This document shows positions 15,910 to 23,411 of a DNA stretch of 64,000 nucleotides, piece by piece (within the stretch, counting starts at the first letter, position 1; each line of letters begins with the position of its first letter). The stretch covers positions 425,841 to 489,840 of the forward strand of contig NZ_AUBB01000010.1 of NCBI RefSeq assembly GCF_000429025.1. Reading direction: 5' to 3'. The notes below the pieces were generated by a model. That model ran no database searches, was not told the origin of the DNA, and saw only the letters and a list, made by a program, of their open reading frames with translations. Both the position numbers and the translations under genes were made by a program. The DNA comes from Actinospineispora spinosispora DSM 44797. Its GTDB lineage: Bacteria > Actinomycetota > Actinomycetes > Mycobacteriales > Pseudonocardiaceae.

Positions 15910-17382
15910 ATGGACAGTAGGGCCCCGACCGAACTGGCGCACGAGCAGCAGCGGCACCTGAAGAAGGTACTGGGGCGCTTCGACCTGTTGTTCCTCATCA
16001 TCGCCGCGGTGGTCGGCCTGGAGACACTCGGGCAGGTGTCCCTGTTCGGTGCGCAGGCGCTGACCTGGGCACTCGTCCTGGCCATCGTGTTCCTGATCCC
16101 GTATGCGCTCATCTTCGCCGAGGTGGGCGCGGCGTTCCGGGAGGAGGGCGGGGCGTACACCTGGGTGCGTGACGCGTTCGGCCGCGGCGCCGGGGCCATC
16201 GCGGCGCTGCTCACCTGGGTGACCCAGCCGGTATGGGTGGGCGGGTCCATCGCCCTGCTCGCGGCCGAGACCGTGAACACCTACCTGGTGCCACTCCGCA
16301 ACGGCTCACCGGCGGACTACGTGTTCAAGCTGGTGTTCATCTGGGTCACCGTGGTGGCCGCGATCGTCAGCCTGAAACGCGGCAAATGGCTGCCCACGGT
16401 CGGGGCGATCCTCAAGCTCGTCGTGCTCGGGCTGTTCGTGGTGACCACGATCGTCTATGCGGTCCAGCACGGCGTCATCGGGCTGTCGGCGGGTGATTTC
16501 AGCCCGACTCTGCTCGGCCTGTTCGGCTCGGCGCCGATCCTGTTGTTCGCCTATCTCGGGTTCGAGTCGTCCAACAGCGCGGCGGGGGAGATGCGCGACC
16601 CGACCCGCGATGTTCCGGTGTCGATCGCGCGATCCTCGATCACGGCGGTGTTCTGCTACCTGTTGCCGATCCTGGCGATCCTCCTGGTGGTGGATAAGGA
16701 CAAGATCACCGGAATCGGCGGTCTGCTCGAGGCGGTCCGGCTGGTCTACTCGGTCTACGGAGCCGCCGCGCAGACGCTGTTGACGATCACCGCCGTGGGA
16801 TTCGTCTTCATCCTCATGAGCCAGGGCGCATCATGGATGATCATCTCCGACCGGGTGCAGGCGATCGCGGCGGCGGACGGAGCGTTCTTCGGCGGTTTCT
16901 TCGGCCGGTTCCACCCCCGGCTCGGCACACCCGTGCGGGTCAACCTGCTGTCCGGCGTGGTGTCGACGACGTTCCTGCTGGTGGCGATGCAGATGAGCGG
17001 GGACAACGTGGCGGTGTTCGCCGTCGTGCTGAGCATCTCCATCTCGACGTTCCTGCTGAGCTACCTGCTGGTGATCCCCGCCGCCGTCCGGCTGCGGTGG
17101 CGCTACCCGGACGTCGAGCGTCCGTTCCGGGTGCCGGTGACCGACGGCGGCTTCGCCGTACTCGGCGCCCTGAGCTTCGCCTGGGTGCTGCTCGGTTCGT
17201 GGGTGACGGTGTTCCCCGGCTCCCTCGAAGCGCTCTTCGGTCTCGACTACGACTTCCGGGCCCAGTGGGGCGTCAGCCGGACGCAGTTCGAGGCGCTGAC
17301 CCTCGGCACACTGGCCGCGCTGCTCGTGCTCGGTGTCGTCGGTTACCTGCGAGGCGCGCGTATCCGGGGTGCCCGGGACTAG
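15910..17382 (+). CDS. APC superfamily amino acid permease
   Basis: A 490-aa membrane protein with about twelve hydrophobic segments. The first helix shows the APC signature (IIAAVVGLETLGQVSLFGA, unusual in lacking the canonical GxG), and the sequence EEGGAYTWVRDAFG (about residue 80) is the conserved helix 2-3 loop. FAYLGFESSNSAAGEMRDP (about residue 215) is the helix 6 region. It imports an amino acid or amine. ATG at 15910 preceded by GGGAGGT. Its stop codon overlaps that of the convergent small-protein gene in the tetranucleotide CTAG (17379-17382). Divergent from the Ada-AlkA gene. Confidence 0.9.
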   Translation: MDSRAPTELAHEQQRHLKKVLGRFDLLFLIIAAVVGLETLGQVSLFGAQALTWALVLAIVFLIPYALIFAEVGAAFREEGGAYTWVRDAFGRGAGAIAALLTWVTQPVWVGGSIALLAAETVNTYLVPLRNGSPADYVFKLVFIWVTVVAAIVSLKRGKWLPTVGAILKLVVLGLFVVTTIVYAVQHGVIGLSAGDFSPTLLGLFGSAPILLFAYLGFESSNSAAGEMRDPTRDVPVSIARSSITAVFCYLLPILAILLVVDKDKITGIGGLLEAVRLVYSVYGAAAQTLLTITAVGFVFILMSQGASWMIISDRVQAIAAADGAFFGGFFGRFHPRLGTPVRVNLLSGVVSTTFLLVAMQMSGDNVAVFAVVLSISISTFLLSYLLVIPAAVRLRWRYPDVERPFRVPVTDGGFAVLGALSFAWVLLGSWVTVFPGSLEALFGLDYDFRAQWGVSRTQFEALTLGTLAALLVLGVVGYLRGARIRGARD

Positions 17383-17783
17383 TGACCTCGGCGGCGGGCG
17401 AACGAGACCCTGCGCGCCAGGTCGCGGATCGACGGGCTCGGGGGCAGGCGGTCCAGGGAGAGGTCAGGGTGCTCCACGTCGAGGCGGCGGCCGGAGATCG
17501 TGGCCAGCATGGGTTCGGCGTGACGCCAGCACTCCAGCGCGTCGCGGGCGCGGCCGGCACGCGCGTGCGCCAGGCCGACGCTCGTGTAGAGCCACGGCCA
17601 GGGAATCGCCTCGCTGATGAGCACCTGCCTCGCGGCCATCAGGCACTCCGCGAGATGTTCCAGGTCACCGGGCATGCCGTCGCGGCTGGGGACGAACACG
17701 CCGTCCCGGATCGCGCCTCGGTTGGCCAGGCCGATGGCGGTCTGCAGCCGCCAGGCGGCCTCGGCCTCGGAACGGACCAGCAT
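17379..17783 (-). CDS. Small helical (TPR-like) hypothetical protein
   Basis: A 134-aa protein I do not recognise. It is largely helical, with Ala/Trp-spaced segments (AWRLQTAIGLANRG, WLYTSVGLAHARAG, ALECWRHAEPML) that look like one to two tetratricopeptide-like hairpins, so a protein-binding role is possible. ATG at 17783 with GAGGAGA upstream, but that Shine-Dalgarno is inside the right arm of a perfect 12-bp hairpin (17787-17817). It is the last gene of the minus-strand dioxygenase-cupin group and may be an accessory or regulator of it. The frame extends upstream through the cupin gene without family-like sequence. Confidence 0.7.
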   Translation of the reverse strand: MLVRSEAEAAWRLQTAIGLANRGAIRDGVFVPSRDGMPGDLEHLAECLMAARQVLISEAIPWPWLYTSVGLAHARAGRARDALECWRHAEPMLATISGRRLDVEHPDLSLDRLPPSPSIRDLARRVSFARRRGH

Positions 17784-17786
17784 GGG

Positions 17787-17817
17787 GTTCTCCTCTCGTC
17801 GGCGTCGAGAGGAGAAC
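17787..17817 (-). promoter_or_regulatory. Perfect hairpin sequestering the Shine-Dalgarno
   Basis: Arms 17787-17798 and 17806-17817 are exact 12-base reverse complements with a seven-base loop. Read on the minus strand, the 3' arm contains GAGAGGAGAAC, which is the only ribosome-binding site of the ATG at 17783. The stem would hide it unless opened. It could be a translational switch, an attenuator or an RNase processing site between the cupin and the small protein. Confidence 0.75.
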
Positions 17818-17883
17818 TTGCCACCGGTAGTTTCCCGGCGGGCCGGGAACGAGCGGATTCGTTCGCGATCGCACAGGCGTCGC

Positions 17884-18297
17884 TCAGAGCTGTGCTGACT
17901 CCGCCGTGGCCAGCGCCCTGAGGTAGTCCTCCTCGGCCACCTCTTCCTGCCAGATGGTGGGGCCGATCGAGATGCCGAGCTGCGTCGAGACGGTGCTGGT
18001 GGTGCCACCGTGCCAGTGGCGTTCGTTCGCCGGAATCCAGACCGTGTCGCCGGCCCTGATCGTCTCCGGCGGCGAACCCTCGGAGCAGATCCAGCCCAGG
18101 CCCGCGGTGACCACGATGATCTGGCCGCCGGTGTGGTGGTGCCAGTAGGTCCGGGCTCCGGGGGTGTAGGTGACCGAGCTGATGGTGTTGCCATCAGCCG
18201 TCTGACGCATCACCGGGTCGGCCCACACCGTTCCGGTGAACGTCTTGGAACGTCTCTTGCTGGGGTGGCCCTCCGCGCGGCCGCGCACGATATGCAC
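17884..18297 (-). CDS. Cupin domain protein
   Basis: A 137-aa single cupin. Motif 1 is YWHHHTGGQIIVV (residues 51-63, three consecutive His) and motif 2 is IPANERHWHGGT (about residue 90), both with metal-binding His. It resembles quercetin-dioxygenase-like and carboxymuconolactone-decarboxylase-associated cupins. GTG start at 18297 with AAAGGA about 11 bases upstream. It is the second gene after the TauD-like dioxygenase, separated from it by a strong hairpin, so it is probably expressed at lower or conditional level. Confidence 0.86.
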   Translation of the reverse strand: MHIVRGRAEGHPSKRRSKTFTGTVWADPVMRQTADGNTISSVTYTPGARTYWHHHTGGQIIVVTAGLGWICSEGSPPETIRAGDTVWIPANERHWHGGTTSTVSTQLGISIGPTIWQEEVAEEDYLRALATAESAQL

Positions 18298-18337
18298 CGG
18301 TCGGGTTTCCTTTCGTGGAACCGTTGGCGAACAGCAA

Positions 18338-18373
18338 CGCGCCGGTGCCGGTCAGATGACCGGCACCGGCGCG
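18338..18373 (-). terminator. Perfect 16-bp hairpin between dioxygenase and cupin
   Basis: Arms 18338-18353 and 18358-18373 are exact reverse complements (core CGCCGGTGCCGG) with loop AGAT. It stands 16 bases after the dioxygenase stop and 41 bases before the cupin start on the same strand. It could be a terminator, attenuator or stabilising 3' structure; there is no U-tract, as is usual in these organisms. Confidence 0.75.
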
Positions 18374-18389
18374 AAGGGAGAACGGGTAC

Positions 18390-19388
18390 TCAGACCCAGC
18401 TCTGCTCGTAGCTCTCGTCGATGTCGTGGAACCGGATGCGCAGCAGGTGCCGGTTCGTGTCGGTGAACGCGGTACGGCCGTGGAACGCGACGTGGTTGTC
18501 GATGATCACGATGCCGTCGGTCGGCAGCGGCTGGCGCATCTCGTTGCTGGTGTCGGCCAGCTGGGCGGCCACCGTGTCGAGCGCGAAGCGGACCTCGGGT
18601 GTCTCGCTCTCCGGGTGCTTGACCAGGCCCTGCTCGATCTTGTCCTTGCGCCAGCGCCACATCGGCTTCTCCGCGAAGACCGGCACGTAGCTGTACCCGT
18701 CCGAGGCGGTCGAGCCGTACTTGCGGCGGAAGGCCTTGGGGATCCGGATCGGCAGCGGGGTCTCGCGCAGGGTCTTGACCGCGCGGCGGCCCTCTTCGCT
18801 CTGCTCGAGGACCTCGATGACGTGCCGTCCGTCGCGCAGCGTGCTGAGCCCGCCGCCGCAGGAGGCCTGGGTCATCGCGTAGAGCAAAAAGAAGCGCTCC
18901 GGGATCGGCACGATCGTCGAGTCGGTGTGGTACACCGCCTCGTCGGGGGCCTGGGAGAACTTCGAGAACTGACGCTCCTCCTGCGGAGCGGGGGTGACGT
19001 CCCAGACGACCCGGTGGTTGTCCGGCTCGGTCTCGGTGGGGTTGCCCAGCAGGGCCGAGAGGGCGAACACCGACTTGCGACGCCGGTCCTGGCTCAGGTG
19101 GACGAGGCCGAGGCTCGGGATCATCACGCCGCATGCGCCGGCGTTGAACAGCCGACGCATCTCGTCGGTGACGGCGGCGAGCTGCGGTGCGCCGGCGCGC
19201 AGCTTGGCGCGCAGGCCGGCCGGGTCCTTCGGCGGTGTGAGGTCGGCGCCGGCAACGTCCGCGCCGTACTCTTCCGCGAGCACCTGGTCGACGGCGTCGG
19301 ACTCGATGGTCCAACGCGATTCGATGTGAAGCTCAGCCATTCCCGAAGCGGGAATCTCCGCGACGGATGAGCTGACCGCTGATTCCAT
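18390..19388 (-). CDS. TauD/TfdA family Fe(II)/2-oxoglutarate dioxygenase
   Basis: A 332-aa dioxygenase. The iron-binding triad is visible as HTDST (about residue 154) and the distal His in NHVAFHGRTAF (about 303), followed by the 2-oxoglutarate-binding Arg in RHLLRIRF. The size and C-terminal signature fit the clavaminate-synthase-like/TauD group, which hydroxylates amino acids, sulfonates or natural products. ATG at 19388 with TAGGAGG seven bases upstream. It is the first gene of a minus-strand set with a cupin and a small helical protein. Confidence 0.9.
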   Translation of the reverse strand: MESAVSSSVAEIPASGMAELHIESRWTIESDAVDQVLAEEYGADVAGADLTPPKDPAGLRAKLRAGAPQLAAVTDEMRRLFNAGACGVMIPSLGLVHLSQDRRRKSVFALSALLGNPTETEPDNHRVVWDVTPAPQEERQFSKFSQAPDEAVYHTDSTIVPIPERFFLLYAMTQASCGGGLSTLRDGRHVIEVLEQSEEGRRAVKTLRETPLPIRIPKAFRRKYGSTASDGYSYVPVFAEKPMWRWRKDKIEQGLVKHPESETPEVRFALDTVAAQLADTSNEMRQPLPTDGIVIIDNHVAFHGRTAFTDTNRHLLRIRFHDIDESYEQSWV

Positions 19389-19589
19389 GAGGAGCGCCTC
19401 CTACGAGCGAACACGGTGCTGTTCTCACCTCGACACCGGCGGGGCCGGCGGGTCGAGGGCGGAGACCAACGACCGGAAACAATGTTGATCCCACAGCTAC
19501 TAGCGTGAGTATTACCTGACCTCGAAAACGGCGATTCACCGGGCCCGCATTCGCCCCACTTACCTCGGGGGATTACTCGGCGTGTTCGG

Positions 19590-20234
19590 TCAGCGGGTTT
19601 CGGTGGCCAGTGCCGGCCATAGCGTGGCGACAACGGATTCGGGGAGATCGTCCGTGCTCTCACCCCGGTAGAACGCGGCGAAGTAGCTGCCGAAACACAG
19701 GGTGGCGACGGTGTGACGGTCGACTCGGTCGTGCACACACCCGCGTTCCTGCAGCTGCGCCAGAACGTTCTCGACCAGCGCGACGCGCGGTTCGACCGCG
19801 TGCCGGCGCAGAATCTCCAGCAGTTCCGGAGTACGGATCGCCTCACCGGCGAAGTTGCCCATCAGGACCATCGCGTGCGGGTTGTAATACGCCGGATTCA
19901 GCCGGCGGACGGCTTCGACGAGGGCTTCTCGTGGCTCCAGTCGGCTCAGGTCCAGGGTGTACATCGTGTGCTGCTGGCGGAACCCGTAGTCCAGCGCGTC
20001 GACGACCAGCTCGAACTTCGTGCTCCACCGCCGGTAGAGCGTGGGTCTGCTGACCTTGGCGTCCGCCGCGATGTCGCCGAGGGTCATGCGCGAGTAGCCG
20101 TCCCGGACGAGCCGATCACGGGTGGCCAGGATGATCGCTTCGTCGAGCGCGCCGTCGCGCGGCCGGCCGCCGGGACGGGGCTTGGCGCCTCCGCCGTCCA
20201 GGGGCTCGTCGGTCGCTGCACCTGCTCGGGTCAT
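19590..20234 (-). CDS. TetR family regulator of the lyase/nitroreductase pair
   Basis: A 214-aa TetR protein. The HTH is IAADAKVSRPTLYRRWSTKFEL (about residues 55-76), of the AcrR-like kind. The ATG at 20234 is preferred (AAGG about seven bases upstream) to a GTG six bases earlier. It is divergent from the PnbB-like gene at 20362 and the gap contains a striking 31-base operator-like inverted repeat (20289-20319), so it most likely represses both directions and is released by a nitroaromatic or aromatic acid (inference). Confidence 0.92.
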   Translation of the reverse strand: MTRAGAATDEPLDGGGAKPRPGGRPRDGALDEAIILATRDRLVRDGYSRMTLGDIAADAKVSRPTLYRRWSTKFELVVDALDYGFRQQHTMYTLDLSRLEPREALVEAVRRLNPAYYNPHAMVLMGNFAGEAIRTPELLEILRRHAVEPRVALVENVLAQLQERGCVHDRVDRHTVATLCFGSYFAAFYRGESTDDLPESVVATLWPALATETR

Positions 20235-20288
20235 GACCACCTTCTCGACGCTGTCTGTCCGGGCATCGTATCCAGCCCGGTAGGAGAT

Positions 20289-20319
20289 GTTTCGTTACAG
20301 TACTTGATTGTAACGAAAC
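20289..20319. promoter_or_regulatory. Operator of divergent TetR and PnbB genes
   Basis: GTTTCGTTACA (20289-20299) and TGTAACGAAAC (20309-20319) are exact 11-base reverse complements with a nine-base spacer. The element is AT-rich relative to its surroundings and lies 55 bases from the TetR start and 43 from the PnbB start, where the two promoters should overlap. Confidence 0.85.
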
Positions 20320-20361
20320 TTCGTCGTAGCGTGGATCGCACCGGACGACAGGGGAGTGGCC

Positions 20362-20871
20362 ATGACAACCGCACGGGAACTGATCGACCGCAGCATTCCG
20401 TTCCTCGACGAGGTGAAGAACCGGACGGCCGGCGGTGAGCTCGAGGACTGGCTGAACTCCACCCACGGGCCGGGAAGCCCGGTGTACGACGATCTCGCGC
20501 GCATGATCACCGAGGGCGTCCGGGACGGCTGGGCGGCGAACATCGAGGTCGACGGCGGCAGGTACCGGCGCAGCCGGATCGCCGAGCCCAGCGAGGTACT
20601 GAACTACTTCAGCGTGACGGCCGTCTACATGGACAGCGTCACGCCGTATCGCGGGCAGTACCACCAGCATCCCTACGGCGAGCTCAACCTCGTCGTGCCG
20701 TTGGATGCCGAGGCCAAGCTGATGGGGCCGCGCGGCTGGAGCGGCCCCGGCTGGACCGCGCCGGGGCCGGGCAGCCATCACTACCCGGAGGTCAAGGGCG
20801 GTGCACTGATCGCCCTGTTCTACCTGCCGGCCGGCCGGATCTCCTACGACATCACGCCGGCGACGGTCTGA
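20362..20871 (+). CDS. pnbB: 4-hydroxylaminobenzoate lyase family protein (DUF4863)
   Basis: A 169-aa protein matching the DUF4863/PnbB family by its blocks LLNSTHGPGS-like, YGELNLVVPLD (about residue 113), PGPGSHHYPEV (about 137) and the C-terminal LIALFYLPAGRISYD. PnbB converts 4-hydroxylaminobenzoate to protocatechuate plus ammonium in p-nitrobenzoate degradation. ATG 20362 has AGGGGAG upstream; a GTG six bases earlier is less likely. The next gene, 23 bases on, is a nitroreductase, the enzyme that would make its substrate, so the assignment is supported by context. His residues in HQHPYGE and HHYPE may bind metal. Confidence 0.86.
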   Translation: MTTARELIDRSIPFLDEVKNRTAGGELEDWLNSTHGPGSPVYDDLARMITEGVRDGWAANIEVDGGRYRRSRIAEPSEVLNYFSVTAVYMDSVTPYRGQYHQHPYGELNLVVPLDAEAKLMGPRGWSGPGWTAPGPGSHHYPEVKGGALIALFYLPAGRISYDITPATV

Positions 20872-20894
20872 CGAGCCCGGCGGCGGGGAACGTC

Positions 20895-21584
20895 ATGCAA
20901 CCCGTGGCGACGATCGAGGAGGCCTTGCTCACGAGGCACAGCTGCCGCGCCTTCCTGTCGAGGCCGGTCTCTCGTGAGCAGGTCGAGCGGCTTCTGGAGC
21001 TGGCGGCCCGGTCGGCGAGCAACTCCAACTCCCAGCCGTGGCAGGTGCATGTGCTGACCGGTGCCGCGAAGCGGACGCTGACCGAGGAGCTGCTGTGCGC
21101 GCACGAGATCAGACGCGGTGACGAGCCGGGAGAGTTCGACTATCAGCCGCGCCCCGACGGGTGGCCGGAGCCGTTCCGTTCACGCCGGCGCCGGTTCGGG
21201 GAGAGCCTCTACCAGGGCGCACTCGGGCTCGCGGCGGAGGACACCGAGGGGCGGCGCCGCCAGCACCGGCGCAACTACGACTTCTTCGGTGCGCCGGTGG
21301 CGATCATCCTCACGGTCAGCTCCGACCCCCTGCAGGGCGCGTTGGTGGATGCCGGACTGTTCCTGCAGGCACTGATGCTCGCCGCGCGCGGCGACGGCCT
21401 GCACACCTGTCCCCAGGCCTCGCTGATCGACTTCCACCAGGTGCTGCGCCGTCACCTGACGATCCCGGACACACACGTGATCGTCTGCGGCGTGGCTCTC
21501 GGCTACGCCGACGAGCTGCACCCGGTCAGCGCCCACCACACCACTCGCGAACCGGTCGAGTCGTTCGCGACCTTCTACTCCTGA
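20895..21584 (+). CDS. FMN-dependent nitroreductase
   Basis: A 229-aa nitroreductase. The FMN phosphate-binding RHSCRAFLSRPV (residues 14-25) and ARSASNSNSQPWQVHV (about 38-53) are diagnostic, with a C-terminal VIVCGVALGYAD block. In tandem with the PnbB-like lyase it is the likely counterpart of PnbA, reducing 4-nitrobenzoate or a related nitroaromatic to the hydroxylamine with NAD(P)H. ATG at 20895. Both genes should be controlled by the divergent TetR. The gene order (lyase before reductase) and the TetR in place of a LysR regulator differ from the Pseudomonas pathway (from memory). Confidence 0.9.
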   Translation: MQPVATIEEALLTRHSCRAFLSRPVSREQVERLLELAARSASNSNSQPWQVHVLTGAAKRTLTEELLCAHEIRRGDEPGEFDYQPRPDGWPEPFRSRRRRFGESLYQGALGLAAEDTEGRRRQHRRNYDFFGAPVAIILTVSSDPLQGALVDAGLFLQALMLAARGDGLHTCPQASLIDFHQVLRRHLTIPDTHVIVCGVALGYADELHPVSAHHTTREPVESFATFYS

Positions 21585-21590
21585 TCCGTT

Positions 21591-21655
21591 CATGATCATC
21601 ACCGTCTGAGGGCTGTTTCGTCGCCGAAAAACAGCCCTCAGGCTGTGGTGATCAT
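21591..21655. terminator. Bidirectional terminator-like hairpin, family B (copy 1)
   Basis: The core arms CTGAGGGCTGTTT (21606-21618) and its complement (21629-21641) are exact over 13 bases around a TCGCCG-type loop; outer arms ATGATCATCAC/GTGGTGATCAT extend it. It lies between convergent genes and overlaps the last codons of the minus-strand oxidoreductase. A related element at 30551-30612 has the same loop and outer sequence. Confidence 0.78.
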
Positions 21656-23260
21656 GGCTGGTTTTCCCAGGAGGGTTCGCGCGGTGGTGCGGCCGCTCCA
21701 TCCGGCCAGGCCGCCGACCGGATGGGCGCCGGCGGCGGTGTGCCACAGGCCCTCGATCGGCGTCCGGTAGCCGGAGAGCGACGGCGTCGGGCGCCACGGG
21801 CCGAACTGCCAGGGCAGCATGTCGACGTGGTAGATGTGGCCGTTGTGCGAGCCGAAGTCCTCGGGGCCCCGGATGTTGGCGCCGATGACCAGGTCCTTCG
21901 TCCCCGGGGCATACTGCTCCACGACGTCGAGGCAGCGGTCGAGGTAGCGCTGCTTCTCCACCTTCCAGTCCCGGCCGCCGGACAGCTTTCTCGGCGTGGC
22001 GATGGGGTAGAGGTAGAGCGAGTCCCCGGTGCTCCCTGGTGGCAGCAGGCCGCGGTCGAACACCGTGGGAGTCCACAGCGTGACCGGCGGGTTGTCCGGT
22101 AGCTCACCGGCCATCGCCTGGTGGGTGGCGAGCTTGACGTCGCTGAACGTGGCGAGCATGGCCTGTGCGACCACCGCCTCGTCACCCCCGCCGTGGTTCG
22201 GGAAGCGCGGGCGGCCGCGTAGCGCGATGTCCGCCTTGAAGCAGCTCAGGTTGTGCTCGCCGACCTGCATGCCGCGCAGCTCACCCTGGACCTTCGAGGG
22301 CAGCAGGGCCGGGTCGAGCAGCTTCGTCAGCAGCGTGGCCGGGTCGAGCGCGCCCACGATGTGCTCGGCATGCAGGGTCTCGCCCGACTCGAGCACGACC
22401 GCCTGTGCGCGGCCGTGACCGACGACGATCTCCCGGACCGGTGCACCGGTCCGCACCTCACCGCCGTGGGACCGGATGCAGTCGGCGAGCGCGCTGGTGA
22501 ACGCACCGCTGCCGCCGACCGGCCTGCGCAGTCCCCAGCGGTGCATGATCGGCACGAGGGTGAGCCCGACGCCGGGCGCGTCGATCGGTGTGAGGGTGAA
22601 CGAGGTGTACGCGCCCAGCGCGGAGCGGACCTCCTCGCGTTCGAACCACTCGTCGAGGACCGCGGTCGTCGAGGACATCAGGATGCGCAGGGCCGTGCCG
22701 AGGCTGCGCCGGTGTTTCGCGGCGCGACCGAGGACCCGGGCCACATCGCTCGGCCGTACCCGCGTCGGGTGGCCGAGCATGTAGGGGGTCAGTACGTGGA
22801 TCGCGTCCGCGAGCGCGGTGGAGAACTCCCGGTACCGTCGCGCGTCCTTGGGGGAGAACCGGGCGATCTCGGTGCAGGCGCGGTCGAGGTCGCGCCACAG
22901 CGGTAGACACGCACCGTCGGGGCCGAGGTAGCTCGCCAGCGGGTCGATGTCGACGTAGCGCAGGCCGTAGCGCGCCAGCCGCAGATCGTCGACGACCGAG
23001 GGGGCGATGTTGGTGAAGATGTGGTCGATGCCGCCGGTGTTCATCAGGAAGCCGGGCGCCTCGGCGACCGTCGCCTCGCTCGTGCAGTAGCCGCCCACCG
23101 TCGGCAGAGCCTCCAGTACGACGACGCGCTTACCGGCCCGGGCCAGGTAGGCGGCGCAGGTGAGCCCGTTGTGGCCGCCACCGATGACGATGGTGTCGAT
23201 CGAACCCGAGCCACCCGAGGACCAGGTGACGTTGGTCGGCTTCCTGTCCAGTGTGGCCAC
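21638..23260 (-). CDS. CrtI/CrtO-like FAD-dependent oxidoreductase
   Basis: A 540-aa flavoprotein of the phytoene desaturase/PYROXD2-like group. The FAD-binding VIGGGHNGLTCAAYLARAG is at residues 25-43, EALPTVGGYCTSE follows, and the C-terminal LWHTAAGAHPVGGLAGWSG block (about 505-525) is typical. The family includes carotenoid desaturases, ketolases and other flavin dehydrogenases. No crtB, crtE or other carotenoid gene is nearby, so a carotenoid role is doubtful. It is divergent from the PucR regulator at 23412, which probably controls it. Confidence 0.87.
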   Translation of the reverse strand: MATLDRKPTNVTWSSGGSGSIDTIVIGGGHNGLTCAAYLARAGKRVVVLEALPTVGGYCTSEATVAEAPGFLMNTGGIDHIFTNIAPSVVDDLRLARYGLRYVDIDPLASYLGPDGACLPLWRDLDRACTEIARFSPKDARRYREFSTALADAIHVLTPYMLGHPTRVRPSDVARVLGRAAKHRRSLGTALRILMSSTTAVLDEWFEREEVRSALGAYTSFTLTPIDAPGVGLTLVPIMHRWGLRRPVGGSGAFTSALADCIRSHGGEVRTGAPVREIVVGHGRAQAVVLESGETLHAEHIVGALDPATLLTKLLDPALLPSKVQGELRGMQVGEHNLSCFKADIALRGRPRFPNHGGGDEAVVAQAMLATFSDVKLATHQAMAGELPDNPPVTLWTPTVFDRGLLPPGSTGDSLYLYPIATPRKLSGGRDWKVEKQRYLDRCLDVVEQYAPGTKDLVIGANIRGPEDFGSHNGHIYHVDMLPWQFGPWRPTPSLSGYRTPIEGLWHTAAGAHPVGGLAGWSGRTTARTLLGKPAMITTA

Positions 23261-23411
23261 GATGCCATTTCCTCTCTGTGCGGCCGGACACGTGCGGTTC
23301 AGCCGTATTTCGCCACCCGGAACAACGTGGGCGTGGTGCGTCTCCGGCTATTGCAGCTGGTGAACGCGACAGGGGCATCCGGTCGGCTGGACAGCGTTCT
23401 CGGCGAGACTT

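Noticed and set aside
21638..23260. Carotenoid biosynthesis locus suggested by the CrtI-like gene
   Set aside because: No phytoene synthase, GGPP synthase or cyclase nearby, and the divergent regulator is PucR.
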